Shown here one piece after another: positions 44,798 through 55,800 of a stretch of 64,000 bases of DNA (position 1 is the stretch's first letter; each line of letters opens with the position of its first letter). Origin of the DNA: JBNLBS01 sp050303415 (GTDB lineage Bacteria; Pseudomonadota; Gammaproteobacteria; Methylococcales; Methylomonadaceae); contig JBNLBS010000004.1 in assembly GCA_050303415.1 (NCBI GenBank), forward strand, positions 62,001-126,000. The letters run 5' to 3'. The notes under the pieces are model-generated. The model did not search any database. It was not told where the DNA came from and saw only the letters and a program-made list of their open reading frames with translations. The translations under genes were made by a program, and so were the position numbers.

Positions 44798-45992
44798 TGC
44801 GCTTCATCCTTCTCTTAATATTTGCCTGTACGACAAAATAATCAATAATCGGAGCAAACATATTGGCAAACAAAATAGACAGCATCATGCCTTCTGGGAA
44901 AGCAGGGTTCACGACACGAATCAATACCACCATCACACCAATCAACGCACCAAAGATCCAACGTCCGGTATTGGTCATCGCCGCACTTACCGGGTCTGTC
45001 GCCATATAAACCATACCAAAAGCAAAACCACCCACTGTTAAATGCCAGTACCAAGGCAAAGCAAACATTGGGTTGCTATCACTACCGATAATATTAAAAG
45101 TGACTGACATAGCGATCATACCCGCCAATACACCACCCATAATGCGATAAGACGCAATTCTGGTGTAAAGTAGGAAAACTGCACCTAATAAAATAGCCAA
45201 GGTGGAAGTTTCACCTATCGAGCCAGGTATGAAACCCATAAAAGTCTGGAACCAGCCGTAACCAGCTTCATGCACTGCATCCAAGCCGCCAGAAGCAGCC
45301 AAACCTAGTGGTGTTGCTGCAGTATAACCATCAACACCAACCCAAACAGAATCACCTGAAATAGATGCCGGATAAGCGAAGAATAAAAATGCCCGACCAG
45401 TTAGCGCTGGGTTAAGAAAGTTTTTTCCGGTACCGCCAAAGACTTCTTTACCAATAACAATACCAAAGGAAATACCTAAACCAACCTGCCATAAAGGCAT
45501 ATCAGGCGGCATGATCAAGGTATATAACATGGATGAAACCAGGAAGCCTTCATTCACTTCATGACCACGAACGGTAGCGAATAAAACTTCCCACACACCA
45601 CCAACAGCAAGTGTGACGATATAAATAGGCAGGAAATATAATGCACCATGTACAAAGTTGGAAATGGGGTTCATGCTGTTGTAGCCGAACATCATCATCG
45701 GAATACTGCGCCAGCTATCGGCTTTTTCCAAACCCATGGCTTCCATTGCCAAATTTGCCTGATAGCCTGTATTGTACATAGCCATCAATATGCAAAAGAA
45801 TGTTGCAATCACGACAAATGTCATGGTTCGTTTCAGGTCATTACCATCACGAACATGAGTAGTACCGCGTGTTACATCAGCAGGTGTATAAATAAAAGTA
45901 TCCACCATCTCATAGAGACCGTAATACTTTTCTAATTTACCGCCTTTTGTAAAATGCGGCTCAATGCTATCTAAAAAATCTCTAGCCGACAT
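44790..45992 (-). CDS. nqrB: Na+-NQR subunit B
   Basis: A 400-residue polytopic subunit with covalent FMN at a Thr in DGYTAATPLG and a role in Na+ translocation. Conserved segments include KEVFGGTGKNFLNPALTGRAFLFFAYP and YMATDPVSAAMTNTGRW. Starts one base over the end of nqrA. Confidence 0.97.
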   Translation of the reverse strand: MSARDFLDSIEPHFTKGGKLEKYYGLYEMVDTFIYTPADVTRGTTHVRDGNDLKRTMTFVVIATFFCILMAMYNTGYQANLAMEAMGLEKADSWRSIPMMMFGYNSMNPISNFVHGALYFLPIYIVTLAVGGVWEVLFATVRGHEVNEGFLVSSMLYTLIMPPDMPLWQVGLGISFGIVIGKEVFGGTGKNFLNPALTGRAFLFFAYPASISGDSVWVGVDGYTAATPLGLAASGGLDAVHEAGYGWFQTFMGFIPGSIGETSTLAILLGAVFLLYTRIASYRIMGGVLAGMIAMSVTFNIIGSDSNPMFALPWYWHLTVGGFAFGMVYMATDPVSAAMTNTGRWIFGALIGVMVVLIRVVNPAFPEGMMLSILFANMFAPIIDYFVVQANIKRRMKRNA

Positions 45993-47344
45993 TATCCTTC
46001 CTTCTCAATTTTAGTTAAATTCGCCCTCAGGACAGGTGCAAAATCATGCTTACCGGGATCAACAAAGGTAAACAACGACACGTCCTCTTCATCCAGTTCC
46101 AGACAACCTAATAATTGAGCCTGATCACTATCACCAACAACCAAAGCCTTTAATAAAGGGGTCGGTAAAATATCCATCGGCATCACGGTTTCATAAACAC
46201 CTACTGGAACAATGGCTCTGTTACTACCGTTCTTATCGGTAGTTAGTGGGAATTTACGCCCTGATTTACGATCGGCACTTGAGGTATAAACATCCATCGC
46301 TGAATATTTATTTTTACCCGGTACAATCCAGCCAAACAGTTCACGTGCCCGACCTTCCTCCAGCACAGAAACCTGATTACTGTATCGACCTAAATATGCC
46401 GCCCAGTCAGCCGCTTTATGACCATATAAAACTGAACCTGATACGACCCGGTGTTCTGCATTGCTTAATTGACCGGCTACCAGATCATCGGTATTTGCTC
46501 CCAGACGGGTACGAACCAGACGTGGTTTTTTTACACTTGGCCCAGCAAGCGAAACAACGCGTTCTACATTCAACTTACCGGTAATGAATAAAGCACCAAT
46601 CGCCATAACTGATTGATAATCCAAATGCCAGACTGTTTTATCTATATTAACCGGATCAATAAAATGGATATGAGTACTTGGCAAACCAGCCGGATGAGGG
46701 CCGGAGAACTCAGCAACTTCAACCGTCTCTATATCACTGCTGGGAATATCAGCACCCGTTGCTTTACAAACGTAAACTTTGCCTTCTGTCAAACATGAAA
46801 TAACCGACAGACCATTAACAAAATCCTCGCTACGTTCTTTAATCACAACGACTGGGTCCGCAGCCAAAGGACTGGTATCAATCGCGGTAACAAAAATTGA
46901 ATGCGGCTTGCTATCAACTGCAGGATTCTTGCCGTAAGGGCGGGTACGGAATGACGTCCATAAACCGGAAGCCAATAGGTTAGACTTAACCTGATCTTCG
47001 GTTAACTTAGGCAAACTGGTGTCTTTATATTTTTTAAAAGACTCCTGTGCATTACCTTTCAGTTCAATAACGACTGATTGCAAAACACGTTTGGCACCAC
47101 GGTTAATCGCTTTAACCACACCTGCCCCAGGTGAGGTAATATCGACGCCAGGGTTTTTCTTATCAGAAAAAAGCACCTGACCCAGCTTTACCGTATCGCC
47201 TTCCTGCACCAACATTTTTGGCTTCATGCCAATATAATCGTGACCAAGAACAGCAACGGTTTTAACCTCATTGCCATCCTCAATTTTCTGTTTAGGCTCA
47301 CCCGTTATAGGCAGGTCCAACCCTTTTTTAATAGTAAATTGCAT
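45992..47344 (-). CDS. nqrA: Na+-NQR subunit A
   Basis: A 450-residue peripheral subunit involved in quinone binding. MQFTIKKGLDLPITGEPKQ at the start, YIGMKPKMLVQEGDTVKLGQVLF, and SPGAGVVKAINRGAKR are family hallmarks. First gene of the nqr operon, with a candidate promoter 100 bp upstream. Confidence 0.97.
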   Translation of the reverse strand: MQFTIKKGLDLPITGEPKQKIEDGNEVKTVAVLGHDYIGMKPKMLVQEGDTVKLGQVLFSDKKNPGVDITSPGAGVVKAINRGAKRVLQSVVIELKGNAQESFKKYKDTSLPKLTEDQVKSNLLASGLWTSFRTRPYGKNPAVDSKPHSIFVTAIDTSPLAADPVVVIKERSEDFVNGLSVISCLTEGKVYVCKATGADIPSSDIETVEVAEFSGPHPAGLPSTHIHFIDPVNIDKTVWHLDYQSVMAIGALFITGKLNVERVVSLAGPSVKKPRLVRTRLGANTDDLVAGQLSNAEHRVVSGSVLYGHKAADWAAYLGRYSNQVSVLEEGRARELFGWIVPGKNKYSAMDVYTSSADRKSGRKFPLTTDKNGSNRAIVPVGVYETVMPMDILPTPLLKALVVGDSDQAQLLGCLELDEEDVSLFTFVDPGKHDFAPVLRANLTKIEKEG

Positions 47345-47442
47345 AGTGAATAAGCCCGCTCTCCAGAATCAAATTGCGGCGAAAAATCCTCCCGCCGATT
47401 AACAACCAAACAAGAGGCACTTTAAGATTTTAAAACTTTTTT

Positions 47443-47471
47443 ATTAGACCATAAAAATCCCTACCACTCAA
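47443..47471 (-). promoter_or_regulatory. Candidate promoter of the nqr operon
   Basis: Reverse strand: TTGAGT (47471-47466), 17 bp, TCTAAT (47448-47443), about 100 bp before nqrA. The 289-bp gap to the dehydrogenase gene is AT-rich with no supportable gene. Confidence 0.4.
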
Positions 47472-47633
47472 CGTTATCTAATAATTTCTAATGAAACATT
47501 TTAACTAAATGAGGGTCATATAAAGTCCGCCAATATTCCGTCCCAAAGGCGAAATTATCTAAATTGTCGCCATCATGTAGACTACTGCATTAAATTGCAC
47601 ATTTTTTGTCAATTTTTTTATTTAAATGCAGCG

Positions 47634-50600
47634 TCATATTTTATTTTCCACACTACGTAGTTCTTTAAATAAAACGGTAATTTTTTCCAAATCTATATCG
47701 CTTTCCAAGCGCACCTGGCTGAGCAATTTTAAGTATCGATTAATCGAGGTTTCATAACCAGAAAACCAGTTTTCTAATTTCTCGCCAATATTTCGCCCTT
47801 GTTGATTTAATACGGCCATAGTCAAAGAACTACACACCACATTAAATTCTTCGCGCATAGTTCTACGCGCCAGCGCGCTCCAGACCGTTTCTTTGGGCAA
47901 AACAGCAATTTGTTGACGCACCCAGGCCAAATCAAATTTTTCAATCAAACCGAAATATACTTTGGCAGCATCCTGCAATACGCAGGAAGTTTTCTTTTGC
48001 ACCAGAACCACATCTAAACACTGATACAATTTATCCATTAACACTATATTTAACGCCATACCAGCCGATACACCCTGCTGGATCAGCTCATCTACCCTCT
48101 TATCGATTGCTTCCTGCTCCTGCTCGGGAAGCAACTCGGTAATCACGGATGACAATTGCGCAACCCCTTGAATATAAATTTTTTCCAGTTTAGAACCGCT
48201 ATCGTCCTTAGTCGCCTCATTGACCAAGAACCAGTACATCGCTCTTTCTATGGTTTTTCGAACAGTCAAATTTAAAGCATGCTGCAACTCTGCATCCAGT
48301 TGGTTCTCATGTTCTTTGAATAACAACCATAATTTATCGATGCCAAATACCTGACATACCAAGTGATACACATTAAGCACCGCTACAACCGAGCAACCTA
48401 AGTCAATCATTAATTTATAGGGAACCACTATTCCCTGTTGATTAACCAGATTATTAATCAACTGATTGACAACAATCTCTTTGGCCAGACTATGTTTTTT
48501 AATTTCCTCCGGATATTGCTGTCGCAATTGATCGGGAAAATAATTTAATAAGGCTTGATCAAAAACCTGAGTATTTAATAATTCAGACTGCGGCAGCAAT
48601 TCTTCTTTTAACATTTTTTTACTGTATGCCAGCAACACTGATACCTCGGGACGTGTTAAGCCTTGATTATTTGAATATCTTTCCGCCATTTGTTCGTCAC
48701 TGGGAATATTCTCCAAAGCCCGGTCCAGCCCACCTCTCGATTCCAACATATCAATCAGCCGCCGTACCATACTCCATTCATCCAGCGCCTCATTTTCAAT
48801 CATGGTAATAGCACGGTTTTGCTGATAATTATGTGCCAGAACCAACTCTGCAACCTGATCAGTCATCTGCACCAACAATTCATTACGTAACTTCTCAGTT
48901 AAATCACCATTACGCATTATTTTATTGAGTAATATCTTGATATTAACCTCATAATCCGAACAGTCCACACCCGCTGAATTATCAATCGAGTCGGTATTAA
49001 TCCGACCTCGATTCATGGCATATTCAATCCGTCCACGCTGGGTAAATCCCAGATTACCGCCCTCTGCGACCTGTCGGCAACGCAATTGTTTACCATTAAC
49101 CCGCGTAGCATCATTAGCCCTGTCGCCCACATCGATATTTAACTCATCACTAGCCTTAACATAAGTACCGATACCACCATTCCACAACAAATCTACCGGG
49201 GCGCATAAAATTATTTTGATCAAATCCTGCGGTATGACCTTCTCCACATCAACCCCCAGCCTTTCCTGTGCCTGTTTGCTTAAAGTGATGGACTTGAGTG
49301 ATCTCGAATAAACACCCCCCCCCTTTGAAATCAGTTTTGGCGAATAATCGCTCCAGGACGCCCGACCAATTGAAAACAGGCGCTTACGCTCCTGAAAACT
49401 CAATTCAGGATCTGGGTCTGGATCGATAAAAATGTACTCATGATCAAACACCGCAACCAGTTTGATCTTGTCAGAAAGCAACATACCGTTACCAAATACA
49501 TCTCCAGACATACCACCAATACCGACAACAGTAAAAGGCGTTGAGCTGATATCCGGCCCGAGCAGATTAAAATTGTGTTTGACCGATTCCCAGGCACCAC
49601 GCGCTGTTATACCCATGGCTTTGTGGTCATAACCGACCGACCCCCCGGAAGCAAAAGCATCACCCAGCCAAAAGTTATAACGCTTGGATAACGCATTGGC
49701 ATAATCAGAAAAAGTCGCAGTTCCCTTATCTGCTGCAACCACTAAATATGGATCATCCTGATCATAACAACGTACATCTTCCGGTTTGACAATAGCATCA
49801 TCGACCAGATTGTCGGTTATTTCCAATAAGCCACGAATAAATATCTGATAACACTGCACAACCTCCTGCCTAGCCTGTTCTTTATCTACAATCTCGTTCA
49901 ACCGCTTGACAAAAAAACCGCCCTTTGCGCCGGTCGGCACAATAACAGCATTTTTGGTCATTTGTGCCTTCATTAAACCCAGCACTTCGGTTCTAAAATC
50001 CTCGCGTCGATCAGACCAGCGTAACCCGCCCCTTGCTACCGCTCCTCCACGTAAATGTATACCTTCCATCCTGGGTGAATAAACAAACACCTCAAAATGT
50101 GGAACCGGCAAAGGCATTTCGGTAATTAAAGATGAGTTAAACTTTGTGGCAAAAAAAGGCACACCGGTGTCATCAAGCGAATTAATAAAATAATTGGTTC
50201 TGACCGCAGACTGAATTAAATTTAAATAACGTCGTAATATCCTATCTTCATCCAGTGAACTGACCTGGTCAATTTCTGCCTCTATAGCCTGCTGTAACTC
50301 TGCAACAAGCTTCTCATTCCCTGTCAGTTTAGGATCAAAACGTGCATAAAATAATTTAACCAGCAAATCAATAGCCACCGGGTTATTCGCCAAAGCCAAT
50401 TCAACATATGCCTGACTAAACGTAATCTCCAACTGGCGCATATACAGATAATAAGCACGAAAAATATTCACTTGACGCCAATCAAGCCCTGCTTTTATAA
50501 CCAAAACATTAAAGCCGTCATTTTCGATTCTGCCAAACCAGGCATGCTCGACCGCTTCCTGAAAACTTGGTTTTAGCTTTTCAACATCCAATCCACCGGC

Positions 50601-52460
50601 CTGACCATAGATCAGGCCAAAATCATGAACCCAAAGTTTTTGCTCTAGATTTTTATTTTTAATCCGATAAGGTTTCTCATTACAAACCTTTACTCCCATA
50701 TTCTCCAGAATAGGCAGGCTCCTGGATAAAGAAGCCTGCTGACCGCAACTGAACAGTTTAAAATGCAAAGTTTTATGCCCTGCTGCTGTTAACGGCGAAT
50801 ACAACAAACCATCAGCAACCAAGTTCTTTTTTTGCATATGTTCAAAGCGCTCTATATCCAATAACGCTGTTCGTGCTGACACCTCCTCTCTATAAGCCGC
50901 CGAAAAACCATCACCATACGCTCCAAACAATTCATTACCTTTAGCTTCGCCAAAATAGTTCAGCATTTCGGCTTTTAAATCGTCTCTCCAGTCAGCCAGC
51001 ACATCGACAATTTTTGCTTCCAGCTCCTTAACATCGTATTCGATATTACATCCCTTAGTGCTGTGAATAATAAAATGTATTCTGGCCAAAATTGATTCGG
51101 ATAGCTGAACATTAAAATCCACATTCTGACCATGAAAAGCAGCCAGTAAAATATTTTGAATTTTCTTTCTGGATTCTGTGTGATAGCGTTCCCTGGGAAC
51201 AAAAATCAACAACGAAACGAAAAAACCATAGACATCATGTCGGACAAAAACCCTGACCCGCTGCCGCCCCTGAAGCTGCAAAACCCCCAATGCACAATCC
51301 AGCAAGGAGTCCTCATCGGCCTGAAACAATTCATCCCTGGGTAAGGATTGCAAAACATAAAGTAAAGCACGTGCACCATGCGTGCTGCGCTGAAAACCGG
51401 AACGCTGCATCAGGCGTTGCATTTTGCTGCCAACCATTGGAATCGATTTTAATTCACAGGTATAAGCCGATGAACTATAAAGACCCAGAAAACGCTTTTC
51501 GCCGATTACATTTCCCATGTCATCCAATTGACGAACGCCAATGTAATCCATAAATACGGAGCGATGCACAGTCGATTTACTGGTCGCTTTGGTAATCATC
51601 ACCGGTTTTGAACTGGCAATGGTTTCATAAGCATCATCAGAAATCGTCAAACACTCTGCTTTCGGCAACCTGGCAATAGAATCCCTTAATATCCCCAAAC
51701 CGGTTCCCGGTTTAACCTTAAAGCCTGCAACTCCGTCTTTAAGCAGAATGTCATATTCCCGATAACCTAAAAAGACAAAATGATCATCATGTAACCATTG
51801 AAGAAACTGGGTAGCTTCTTTACCTTGTTCGGTCTGATATAAAGAATCGGCACGTAACTGCTCAATCACTTCAGCCATTTTGCCCATACAGTCTGTCCAA
51901 TCCTGAGTAGCGGCACGGACATCCTCTAAAATCCGACTTAAACAATGTTGAATTTTATCCAAAACTTTCCGGCTGCTTTGCCGGTCAATTTCCAAATGTA
52001 AAAAACACTCGGCAAATTCATCCTCCACCTTCCCCGGCGTCAGGCTGATCAGTTCACCCGACTTATTGCGGGAGACATTAAATACCGGATGAATCAATAA
52101 ATGACTAGCAAAACCATGCTGATTTATTTCCATCGTGATTGACTGCAATAGAAACGGCATATCCTCAATCACAATATCAATAATCGTATGTTTGGACTGC
52201 CAGCTGTGATCTTCCAAAGTTGGATTATAAACATGAACCTTTTGGCCTCCGGGCTTATAATTCAATGCCAAATTCCAATGCACCAGCAAAGCTCCGTATA
52301 AATCCTCCAGCCCCCTGCCTTCAAGATCCTCCTGCGATACCCCTTTAAAATAATACTGGGCAAATGCAATCAGTTTGGTCGCCTGATCTTCATCCAACTT
52401 TTGCCGAATTAATTCATCCAAATAATCCAGCAAATGTTCACTATTATTAAATTTCACCAT
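47634..52460 (-). CDS. NAD-specific glutamate dehydrogenase, large (GDH-180-like) type
   Basis: A 1608-residue protein of the giant bacterial NAD-glutamate dehydrogenase family. It converts glutamate to 2-oxoglutarate and ammonia. The N-terminal 700 residues are ACT-like and family-specific regulatory regions; the catalytic core follows with GGAVARGGLRWSDRREDFRTEVLGLMKAQMTKNA, VPTGAKGGF, and GGMSGDVFGNGMLLS in the nucleotide-binding part; the C-terminal 500 residues are helical (RPEVSVLLAYSKKMLKEEL). The frame is intact. A run of nine Gs on the coding strand (near 49315-49323) lies inside ISKGGGVYSRS. Monocistronic by position. Confidence 0.94.
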   Translation of the reverse strand: MVKFNNSEHLLDYLDELIRQKLDEDQATKLIAFAQYYFKGVSQEDLEGRGLEDLYGALLVHWNLALNYKPGGQKVHVYNPTLEDHSWQSKHTIIDIVIEDMPFLLQSITMEINQHGFASHLLIHPVFNVSRNKSGELISLTPGKVEDEFAECFLHLEIDRQSSRKVLDKIQHCLSRILEDVRAATQDWTDCMGKMAEVIEQLRADSLYQTEQGKEATQFLQWLHDDHFVFLGYREYDILLKDGVAGFKVKPGTGLGILRDSIARLPKAECLTISDDAYETIASSKPVMITKATSKSTVHRSVFMDYIGVRQLDDMGNVIGEKRFLGLYSSSAYTCELKSIPMVGSKMQRLMQRSGFQRSTHGARALLYVLQSLPRDELFQADEDSLLDCALGVLQLQGRQRVRVFVRHDVYGFFVSLLIFVPRERYHTESRKKIQNILLAAFHGQNVDFNVQLSESILARIHFIIHSTKGCNIEYDVKELEAKIVDVLADWRDDLKAEMLNYFGEAKGNELFGAYGDGFSAAYREEVSARTALLDIERFEHMQKKNLVADGLLYSPLTAAGHKTLHFKLFSCGQQASLSRSLPILENMGVKVCNEKPYRIKNKNLEQKLWVHDFGLIYGQAGGLDVEKLKPSFQEAVEHAWFGRIENDGFNVLVIKAGLDWRQVNIFRAYYLYMRQLEITFSQAYVELALANNPVAIDLLVKLFYARFDPKLTGNEKLVAELQQAIEAEIDQVSSLDEDRILRRYLNLIQSAVRTNYFINSLDDTGVPFFATKFNSSLITEMPLPVPHFEVFVYSPRMEGIHLRGGAVARGGLRWSDRREDFRTEVLGLMKAQMTKNAVIVPTGAKGGFFVKRLNEIVDKEQARQEVVQCYQIFIRGLLEITDNLVDDAIVKPEDVRCYDQDDPYLVVAADKGTATFSDYANALSKRYNFWLGDAFASGGSVGYDHKAMGITARGAWESVKHNFNLLGPDISSTPFTVVGIGGMSGDVFGNGMLLSDKIKLVAVFDHEYIFIDPDPDPELSFQERKRLFSIGRASWSDYSPKLISKGGGVYSRSLKSITLSKQAQERLGVDVEKVIPQDLIKIILCAPVDLLWNGGIGTYVKASDELNIDVGDRANDATRVNGKQLRCRQVAEGGNLGFTQRGRIEYAMNRGRINTDSIDNSAGVDCSDYEVNIKILLNKIMRNGDLTEKLRNELLVQMTDQVAELVLAHNYQQNRAITMIENEALDEWSMVRRLIDMLESRGGLDRALENIPSDEQMAERYSNNQGLTRPEVSVLLAYSKKMLKEELLPQSELLNTQVFDQALLNYFPDQLRQQYPEEIKKHSLAKEIVVNQLINNLVNQQGIVVPYKLMIDLGCSVVAVLNVYHLVCQVFGIDKLWLLFKEHENQLDAELQHALNLTVRKTIERAMYWFLVNEATKDDSGSKLEKIYIQGVAQLSSVITELLPEQEQEAIDKRVDELIQQGVSAGMALNIVLMDKLYQCLDVVLVQKKTSCVLQDAAKVYFGLIEKFDLAWVRQQIAVLPKETVWSALARRTMREEFNVVCSSLTMAVLNQQGRNIGEKLENWFSGYETSINRYLKLLSQVRLESDIDLEKITVLFKELRSVENKI

Positions 52461-52897
52461 CGTCTAATACCTTGCCCGGCAATTGATAACCGCTTTTTAA
52501 TATATCTTTCATTTATAGTAGCTTATGAGATGTCAGTTTGTAGATTTTTAGACGAATATTTTCTGGTAATAAAATACGCAGCCAAACGACAGATTAAGTA
52601 AGAGCGTACATAATTTTATTTTTCTTTACTGACTTTCTGTCCGCACCACTAAATACCAGCTACAGAATGCTTGCTTTTTACTTAATATTTCAATGATTTG
52701 AAATTGCATATTGCAACCGGTTTAGGCCCGTGTAAAATGGATGCATTTTTTTCATGGTTTTGATCTTTCCGAATAAAGAGACAAACTTTTTAATTATTGT
52801 CAAAACTGGCTTTTGTAGGGCTTTATATACACTATGATTAAATTTCCGCTCAGCATTCAGTGCCAAAATAATTATCCAATTTTTGGAATTAAAGTGT
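52461..52897. other. Intergenic region between divergent gdh and hybrid kinase genes
   Basis: About 435 AT-rich bases that must hold both divergent promoters. A small palindrome TTGCA-TAT-TGCAA lies at 52704-52716. TTGTCA near 52799 is a possible -35 for the kinase, but no well-spaced -10 follows. No gene is supported here; a reverse frame over 52690-52998 looks like a shadow of the kinase N-terminus. Confidence 0.5.
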
Positions 52898-55800
52898 ATG
52901 TTGCGTGAGTTTTTTAGTTTTCTTTTGACAAAAATTACGGCATGGGTAATTTTTTTTCTATTGCTGGCTTTAACCGCTTTTGCCTGGTTTAACGCCAATA
53001 AATTTGTTGAACAACGCGCTCAAACTAGATTTAACTCGGCTGTATCCAATGCCCGCGAAAGAATTAAAATCAGAATGGACACCTATGAACAAATTTTACG
53101 TGGTGGTGTCGCCTTATATGAATCGTCTGAACGAGTGACGCGCGAAGAATGGCGTCAATATGTCAAGACATTACAGATTACGACAAAATATCCGGGTATT
53201 CAGGGTGTCGGCGTTTCACGCATGATCCTTCCCGAGCAAAAAACTGAATTTGAAGCCTCTGTGCAGAACGAAGGATTTCCCAAGTTCAAAATCAAGCCCG
53301 AGGGTGACAGAAAGCTTTTTAGCAGCATTGTCTTTCTGGAGCCTTTCGATTTTCGTAACCGACGTGCATTTGGCTATGATATGTTTTCCGAACCGGTGCG
53401 CCGGGAAGCCATGCAATATGCAGCAGAAACTGGTCAACCCGCGGTATCCGGTCGGGTAACATTGGTACAGGAAACCGATACGGATATTCAATCCGGATTT
53501 TTAATGTATTTGCCTGTTTATCGACACGATATGCCGGTTGATACAAAAGAAAACAGGCTTCGTGCTCACTGGGGCTTTGTATACAGTCCGTTCCGGATGA
53601 ATGATTTAATGAATGGTATTTTGGGTGCTGGATTACCGGATGTCGATTTTGAAATTTTCGATGCCGACAACCCTGTTCCTGAAAATCTGCTGTACCGGTC
53701 AAATGAAAAAAGTCCAAGGCTTTCAACACAGGCCAGATTTACTACGGAATACAAAATCCATATCGGAAATCGATACTGGCGTTTGAAACTGGCCAGTACA
53801 CCCTATATGGAAAGCGAGATTGATGACACCCTGCCGACTTTGGTTGCTGTTGGCGGTGGAATTGTTGATCTTTTGATTTTTTTAATTCTATGGTTCATGG
53901 CAGTCAGTCGGCAACGTCTTGAAATTCATACCCAACAACTTCAAGCCAGTGAAAATCAATTAAAAAAAGCAAAGAAGCAACTGGAACAGTCAGTGCAGGA
54001 AATATCACTGGCCAATGAAAAAAACAAAAAACTATATCTGAAAACGTTGGAACTGGACGAACTAAAAACCCAGTTTTTCGCCAATGTCAGTCATGAGTTA
54101 CGCACTCCGTTAACGCTAATAATCGGACCGGTACAAAAATATTTATCGCGCATTGATATTGACGACACAGATCGACAAAATTTTGAATTGATCTTGCGTA
54201 ATGCTCGTTTTCTGCATCGGCATGTTTCAAATCTGCTCGACATTGGAAAGCTGGATGCACATAGAATGCGCCCTCAATACTCTCTGTTGGATTTAGCACA
54301 TCAGGTTCGTACTATCGCCTCCAACTTCGATATTATCGCTGCTGAACAAAAAATTTCCTATCAAGTCCTTATACCCGAATCTTTACCTGCCGAAATCGAC
54401 CCGGAAAAATTCCAGCGCATTGTATTAAACCTTCTGTCCAACGCCTTCAAGTTCACGCCTGAGCAAGGTGAAATCGTAATCCAGCTTAAATCTGAGCATG
54501 ACAATGCAGTGCTTGACGTCTGTGACAACGGACCCGGTATTCCTCAGGACCAGCATCAGGCTATTTTTGATCGTTTTCGTCAATTAGATGGTCACTCTAC
54601 GCGATTACGAGGAGGAACAGGTCTAGGCCTGAGTATTGTTAAAGAATTCACACAATTAATGAAAGGTGATGTAAAAGTCAAAACATCCGCTTCAGGGGGC
54701 GCCTGTTTTGAAGTAAAGATACCCTTGAAAGCTCCGGAAGACAGTCAAATCTTATCTATACCGGAAGAATTTCACCGTGAAAACGCAGAATATTATTTTG
54801 ATGTTGAAAGCCTTCGAGTTAAAACACAAGACATAGCGAGCACCAATATAATCTCTCCAACAAATGCCAATAAAATTTTAATAGTGGAAGATAATGTCGA
54901 TATGCGCATGTATCTAAGTTCAATTTTGACTTCCCACTACCAAGTCTTCACCGCTGTTAATGGTGAGGATGGTCTAAAAAAAGCGAAGCAATTAAAACCG
55001 GATCTGATTTTAACCGATATCATGATGCCGAAAATGAGCGGAGATCAAATGATCTCTATTTTGCGGCAAGAAAGAGATTTTAAAAATCTGCCTATTGTGG
55101 TGCTTTCTGCCAAAGCGGATGAACATTTGCACAACAGGTTGCTGGAAAATGGCGTGCAGGACTATATCAGCAAACCGTTTTCCGAATGTGAATTACTTGC
55201 CCGCCTGAATAGAATCCTGTCTGATTACCAGGGTTTTTTATATGACCTGCACGTAAATGAAGAGCGTTGGCGGTTAGCGATTGAGGCATCAGGAGATGGC
55301 GTTTGGGACTGGAATGTTGAAACCGGTGAGATATCTTATTCGGCGCATTGGAAAGCAATGCTCGGATACGATGATGACGAAATCGATGCAGATTTTCAGG
55401 AATGGAAAAAGCGACTCCATCCTGATGAAAAAAGCCGGATACTGGCCGAACTCGATGCCTATTTACAAGGTAATAGCTCTGATTACGAACAGGAACATCG
55501 ACTATTAAGCAAAGACGGCAGCTGGAAGTGGGTTTTGGCACATGGCCGGGCCGTCAGCTTTGATGCGAAAGGCAAACCTTTACGTATCGTCGGTACAATG
55601 ACAGATATAGATAAAAGAAAACAGACCGATGAACTGATAATAAAAGCCAAGGAAAATGCGGAAGCGGCGGTAAAGGCAAAAAGTGATTTTCTTGCCAACA
55701 TGAGCCATGAAATCCGAACACCTATGAATGCAATTCTAGGCTTAACGCACTTAATCATGGATACCGATTTGACCCTAATGCAAAGAGATTATCTGGATAA

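Noticed and set aside
47584..47631. Inverted repeat after the glutamate dehydrogenase gene
   Set aside because: CTGCATTAAAT and ATTTAAATGCAG match imperfectly around an AT-rich loop; not a convincing terminator.
52690..52998. 102-codon reverse frame in the gdh-kinase gap
   Set aside because: Its start covers the antisense of the kinase N-terminus, and the composition is that of AT-rich noncoding DNA.
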